NCBI GenBank assembly: GCA_009859145.1
Contig: VRVR01000014.1
Location: forward strand, 251,618-315,617
Direction: 5' to 3'
DNA: 64,000 nucleotides
DNA from: Andalucia godoyi
Lineage: Eukaryota > Discoba > Jakobea > Jakobida > Andaluciidae
The first letter of the stretch is position 1. Each line of letters opens with the position of its first letter. Below are positions 61,301 to 64,000 of this stretch, piece by piece. A model generated the notes under the pieces. The model worked only from the letters and a program-made list of their open reading frames with translations. It searched no databases and was not told the DNA's origin. The translations under genes were made by a program, and so were the position numbers.

Positions 61301-62422
61301 TTGAATTGTCAGATCGAAATCAGGTCCAATGGGGTGCTCATGAAGCCGCCTGGATTTTGAGGACGTTACCGGAAAAGCTCTGCAGTCGAGTCGAACGGAG
61401 CACACCGCAGGCGGAACAACATCGACGACATCCACATCCGGTCGATTTTGCGACCCGCCGATTCCATAAATTCTGTTTTCGTAAGCAACGCATCCAAAGT
61501 CCTTTCGACTCTCAAAGTTCTTATCGTCAAGGAACGGTACGTCAACGGTCCGCCAGGCATCGACTCGCGGCTCATAGATTTCAAACCACGAATCTCGAGC
61601 AGTTCCACCGACGCAGTAGATGAGATCCTGTACAACCACGGCGGAGTGCCGCATATTTGGCTGATTCAACGGACAACACTTGGCCCACCTCCGCGTTCGA
61701 ACATCCCACCTCTCCACGGACGCCAGTGGAGACGATCCACTCCCAGACGCCCCGCCAATCGCATAAATCGAATCGAGAGAGTCGATCGCAACTGCAGCGA
61801 AATGTTCTCTGGGTTCCAGCATGGATGGGCATTCCTGTCGCGATCGAGACGATGGCAATATCAGGCACTCCACAGAGGAATCTGCCGAATCCAGCTCCAG
61901 ATGTGTTCGTCCGCCAAGCACAAGCAAATGGTCCATTCGCTTGAGCACGACGGTGGAGTGACCAGCTCGCGGAGAAATTGGCGAAGAGAAGCGGATGGGA
62001 CGCAACATATTTCCAGAACTCATGTTTCCTGGTTGGAAGTCCTGCAGGAACGACCATGCCTCCACGATTGGCGTAAGCGACGGCGCAGAATCCGGAAGCG
62101 AAACGATTCCACCGCAGCACACAATCTGGTTCCTGAACATGGTGACCGAGTGGTCATACCTGGGAAGAGTGGACGAGGGATCGCTTGGCACGACGACTTT
62201 CCACCACTGCGGGTGTGACTTACCGACCTGCAGGCATTCAATGCTCGAAATCGTCCGGCCTTTCGCTTTGCCACCGACCACGAAAACATTGCCTACGTCA
62301 TCCACGGCGGCACCAAAGTTGGAGCGGCCATAATTTAAAGACGGACCGATTCGAATCCTTCCGTACTCTGCACCCTGAACGCTATCCCACTCCGTGGCGA
62401 TGCGGTCCGTACCAAATGACAT
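58364..62422 (-). CDS. Kelch-Roc-COR (ROCO-like) GTPase without a kinase domain
   Basis: 1352 residues from the ATG in MSFGTDRIATEW. The N-terminal ~390 residues are kelch repeats (NVFVVGGKAKGRTISSIECL, SIYAIGGASGSG, LIYCVGG, RIYGIGG). A Roc-type GTPase follows: P-loop VVGESEAGKSSL (~447), switch II FDFAGQNVFRAFDPLFFG (~647) and G4-like LLIGTHANSE (~739). The gap of about 190 residues between P-loop and DxxG is much longer than usual and includes a Ser/Asp-rich insert. COR-like sequence follows (LVESVVQHERGLMTVLSSD, SFDELVSLGSFFALPG, ILESFGILVPV). No kinase motifs come after it; the C-terminus is unassigned. In Amoebozoa and animals such proteins act in cytoskeleton and signalling. Confidence 0.85.
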   Translation of the reverse strand: MSFGTDRIATEWDSVQGAEYGRIRIGPSLNYGRSNFGAAVDDVGNVFVVGGKAKGRTISSIECLQVGKSHPQWWKVVVPSDPSSTLPRYDHSVTMFRNQIVCCGGIVSLPDSAPSLTPIVEAWSFLQDFQPGNMSSGNMLRPIRFSSPISPRAGHSTVVLKRMDHLLVLGGRTHLELDSADSSVECLILPSSRSRQECPSMLEPREHFAAVAIDSLDSIYAIGGASGSGSSPLASVERWDVRTRRWAKCCPLNQPNMRHSAVVVQDLIYCVGGTARDSWFEIYEPRVDAWRTVDVPFLDDKNFESRKDFGCVAYENRIYGIGGSQNRPDVDVVDVVPPAVCSVRLDCRAFPVTSSKSRRLHEHPIGPDFDLTIQKARFFVGNREVQLAVEPGIRQHSNANFWKTLNFARPIGFPVVHADMPLTIEKLDIDRKTVCRPSRFRVLVVGESEAGKSSLIRNLSSGGSDFLLTISRTEVGDIIVVDVSLKSESPFWNPIHSREPLISKIVRRQFADQKVLQESLDASRAENDQQTGSNDCSDGDGGMSANGVASRAALAIPRNHSYAHHETFSLMTGDDPVALVEDMQKRRAPKPSPIFSSTAEQDPDSQKSSFREYAAGPSMVTHSEPVSIVESALAELLNETVSLSVFDFAGQNVFRAFDPLFFGKQCMYLCVFNLQSLHDAWKQRTLSAAVDRQILSWLKQIEAVHAINVHTPTVAATSSKISDGRQECLSTVLLIGTHANSEVCDASSFLKELEDILLEHIARLQFNFIDVPRLATSVGSPTYSFLMVENNPAERCNHKLSDNTTFAKCLLGCIQDFQKKLPKIRLKNLLVESVVQHERGLMTVLSSDIFTRFPGLSMFCKDTTEARESFDELVSLGSFFALPGDKSVIVIRPDAFVRACAHFVAADFSNMSREVVNEVARLRSEASLWQNHGIMLACRAKNMLRLWWHLQLSASDTAWSSKSPAQQKQVEDDIDRVFNILESFGILVPVRSDSVPGDRFFFPQWSVESARPKPKQHREHCYPTSLFEDFWESSSVSTEFVEWTFCVRCVGIVQSKSATVELQDAVLTPNHFWRFISFLARHPQTPFWILKSKDSDPITGTRVTVFGEGDRCREECTIQLLWAFDTDVQRFEFQCTAPRNSAPCDFLRLFSEFLQQDPLSKQCCTRVGFMANAQTFVDCDSPSMRRDSVCVKRGRERFVKERNAFFFFLEDPNDTFDMPMAKRSRPVPPPQESQSESTTGALMKDVYTGSLRRFCSAARDYQDFVTAVLERLFRHDEKFRQINQDLKFVIRQKNAVGGDYCLAVLQHDHVRAVHVHRFVHACEFCMNDSDLALPHDAVSALRDALQSLSGLS

Positions 62423-62876
62423 GACTTCTGTCGCATGCAGCCGGGACCCGGCAAAAGCAAAAGACAAACACAGCAACGAAAATGTCGATCGTCGACGTTG
62501 CCAATGCACTTGTCTTTTTGATGTCTGTTGCACCTAATGTGTGTGCAGCCGGAGTCCTGTGTTTTCGTTTTGCGGGAGAGATTTAAAATAATAATAAAAG
62601 AGCATCCGAACGAAGCAAAAGGCTTGGAGACGGGTTATTTCGCAGTCGTGTGTGTGCTGCTGCTCTTGCAAATTGCTCCCACGCGCGTCTCCACCCATCA
62701 CGGTATCTGTTATTATTATTATTATTATTATATTTTTTTTTTGGCGCGCAAAACGACTGGAGAGAGCGGGGCGGAAAGCGCCGTGAAACCCGTAATGAGG
62801 GAACAACGTTCCTTGTCAGTTCAGATTCTTTACACTACGTAAATCAAAAAACGCAAAAGGAGAGCGCATCTCGGCA
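62423..62876. other. Leader of the Roco gene and 3' flank of PCMT
   Basis: 454 bases with an in-frame open extension upstream of the Roco ATG. Residues LLCLSFAFAGSRLHA there mimic a signal peptide but have only a GTG start. Also an (ATT)n run at 62709-62733 followed by T9. No separate gene. Confidence 0.45.
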
Positions 62877-63542
62877 TCAAGAGTGTCCGATAAAAGGTAC
62901 GAACGCAACAGCCCCCAAATCCTCCCGCGTGACACTCCACTTGTCGTGAGTTCCGTGCTTGGTGACGAGCTCGAGCCGCTGCCCAAGTATGCTGTCTCGA
63001 TCACCAACTGGCATTATCAGTCGGCCACCGTCATCTAATTGCTGCATCAGCGCTGTGGGCACCTTACGCCCGCCTGCAGCAATGGTGATCGCTTGGAAGG
63101 GAGCGTGCTCCGGCCAGCCAAGGCCCCCGTCTCCCTGCTTCACCGTAACATTACCGTATCCAAGCCGCTTCATCCGCGCAGCAGCGACCTCTGCAAGCAC
63201 TGGCTGGTATTCGATGGCGTAGACCTCCTTTGCCATTAAGCTCATCACCGCAGAAGCATACCCGGACCCACACCCAACCTCCAGGACGCGGTCTGTCGGC
63301 TGGATACGGAGCGCTTCGTGCATCAGCGCAACAATGTACGGCTGTGATATTGTCTGTCCTTCCTCAATTGGCAGCGGTGAATCTGTGTATGCGAATGGTT
63401 TCATGTCCTCTGAAACGAACTCTTCTCGCGGAACTGCTCGCATTGCACTCAGCAGAGCCTTGTCCGTGATTCCACGAGCCTTAATTTGCTCATCCACCAT
63501 CCTGCCTCGCAACAGAGCTGGATCTGTGGAACCGTGCCGCAT
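62877..63542 (-). CDS. Protein-L-isoaspartate O-methyltransferase, bacterial-like
   Basis: Repairs isoaspartyl damage in proteins using S-adenosylmethionine. 221 residues. The motifs GRMVDEQIKARGITDKALLS, VPREEFV, PLPIEEGQTISQPYIVALM, SAM-binding motif I DRVLEVGCGSGYASAVMS and GDGGLGWPEHAPF are all present. The GRMVxxQxxARGIxDxxVL start and EEGQTISQPYIVA wording are nearer to bacterial Pcm enzymes than to animal PCMT1, suggesting a bacterial origin of the gene by transfer or via an organelle ancestor. No organelle signal is obvious. Length equals the bacterial enzymes. The start is the ATG at 63540-63542. Confidence 0.92.
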   Translation of the reverse strand: MRHGSTDPALLRGRMVDEQIKARGITDKALLSAMRAVPREEFVSEDMKPFAYTDSPLPIEEGQTISQPYIVALMHEALRIQPTDRVLEVGCGSGYASAVMSLMAKEVYAIEYQPVLAEVAAARMKRLGYGNVTVKQGDGGLGWPEHAPFQAITIAAGGRKVPTALMQQLDDGGRLIMPVGDRDSILGQRLELVTKHGTHDKWSVTREDLGAVAFVPFIGHS

Positions 63543-64000
63543 TGTGTTGCCGACTGTTGAAAGATTAAAATGAAAAAGATGATCGATTCACGCGGAGTCG
63601 ATTCATCCAAATCAAATGATGCACAGTTCAGAAAGCAGGTATTATTTTTAATAATAATTAAAAAAAAGAATAGCACCCCCCGCTTCCCTCACGTCCACCC
63701 CTCCAGCCTCGGCACCCACCAAAACCGACCACCACCACCACCACCACACAACAAAAGACACTTCCAAGACGGAAAACTTGCACTACTGTCCGCGGCTGCG
63801 TGCAAACCCTCTCTCTTCAACAACACACGTCGCAGCAAGCAGCAGCGCCCTCCACGCGCCCCTCAAACTCAGTCAGTTGAATTGACAGTGGAAGCGGCGG
63901 TGGGAGGGGGTGTTTAGTTTGCCAGTCGTACACTAGCTTGTCTGGTCCCAACGTTCATAATTTTGCCACATTTGTTTTCGGGGTTTTGCACCCTTTCTGT
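63543..64000. other. Upstream region of PCMT to the window end
   Basis: Contains a plus-strand ATG frame at 63570-63917. Its first 23 codons are ordinary (MKKMIDSRGVDSSKSNDAQF) and are followed by CAG|GTATTA, so it may be the first exon of a gene running off the window. The remainder is Pro/His/Gln low complexity from CCA repeats (63723-63750). No product can be named. Confidence 0.25.

Noticed and set aside
62423-62533. Signal-peptide-like N-terminal extension of the kelch-Roc protein
   Set aside because: The frame begins only with a GTG, and a secretion signal makes no sense on a cytosolic GTPase.
1-64000. Transposons, CRISPR arrays, tRNA or rRNA genes
   Set aside because: No transposase or reverse-transcriptase motifs, no spaced direct repeats of CRISPR type, and no tRNA A/B-box pair with a foldable cloverleaf were found by eye.

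Overview
This is nuclear DNA from a eukaryote. It carries about forty protein-coding genes for eukaryote-specific complexes: kinetochore, GINS, 26S proteasome lid, THO, NatA, GPI-anchor synthesis, folliculin-interacting protein and ribosome. The genes are closely packed and mostly intronless. The few introns are short (about 50-180 bases), start with GTATG or GTACGT, and often carry a CTAAT/CTAAC branch-point-like motif just before the AG. FNIP, ERH, XPR1, a kelch-Roc protein and a peroxisomal crotonase together suggest a free-living heterotrophic protist rather than a plant, animal or yeast. I cannot place it further from sequence alone. I saw no tRNA, rRNA, intact transposon or CRISPR array.

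Layout. 1-12.3 kb: PIG-A (cut by the window edge), NAA15, a coiled-coil protein, NUF2, an XPR1/SYG1-type SPX-EXS protein, RPN5, a CMGC kinase and a small Dpy-30-motif protein. 12.3-15.9 kb: the only large gene-poor block. 15.9-26.7 kb: a TM9 protein, a 35-residue membrane peptide, a USP12/46 protease, small unassigned ORFs, FNIP (one intron), an orphan with one intron, and a PH-domain protein with repeated cap-like motifs. 27-35 kb: HGH1, WDR89, a head-to-head pair of full-length paralogues of an unrecognised family, a Ras-like GTPase without a CAAX box, and ERH. 35-44 kb: peptide deformylase, ribosomal protein uS17, PSF2, an acidic UIM protein, two orphans and an IQ-motif protein. 44.7-50 kb: a 1669-residue multi-EF-hand protein. 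50-64 kb: a small membrane protein, ARV1, an LYRM7/MZM1-like factor, a peroxisomal crotonase, a small CxxC protein, a THO2-like protein with a frame break, a kelch-Roc-COR protein and a bacterial-type isoaspartyl methyltransferase.

The genes do not form one pathway. Neighbours alternate strand, giving many divergent pairs with intergenic spaces of about 300-700 bases and convergent pairs with very short or overlapping 3' ends. The divergent spaces are rich in one-sided polypurine/polypyrimidine tracts and microsatellites. Starts below are the first plausible in-frame ATG. Intron calls rest on GT-AG sites plus restored reading frame and family homology.
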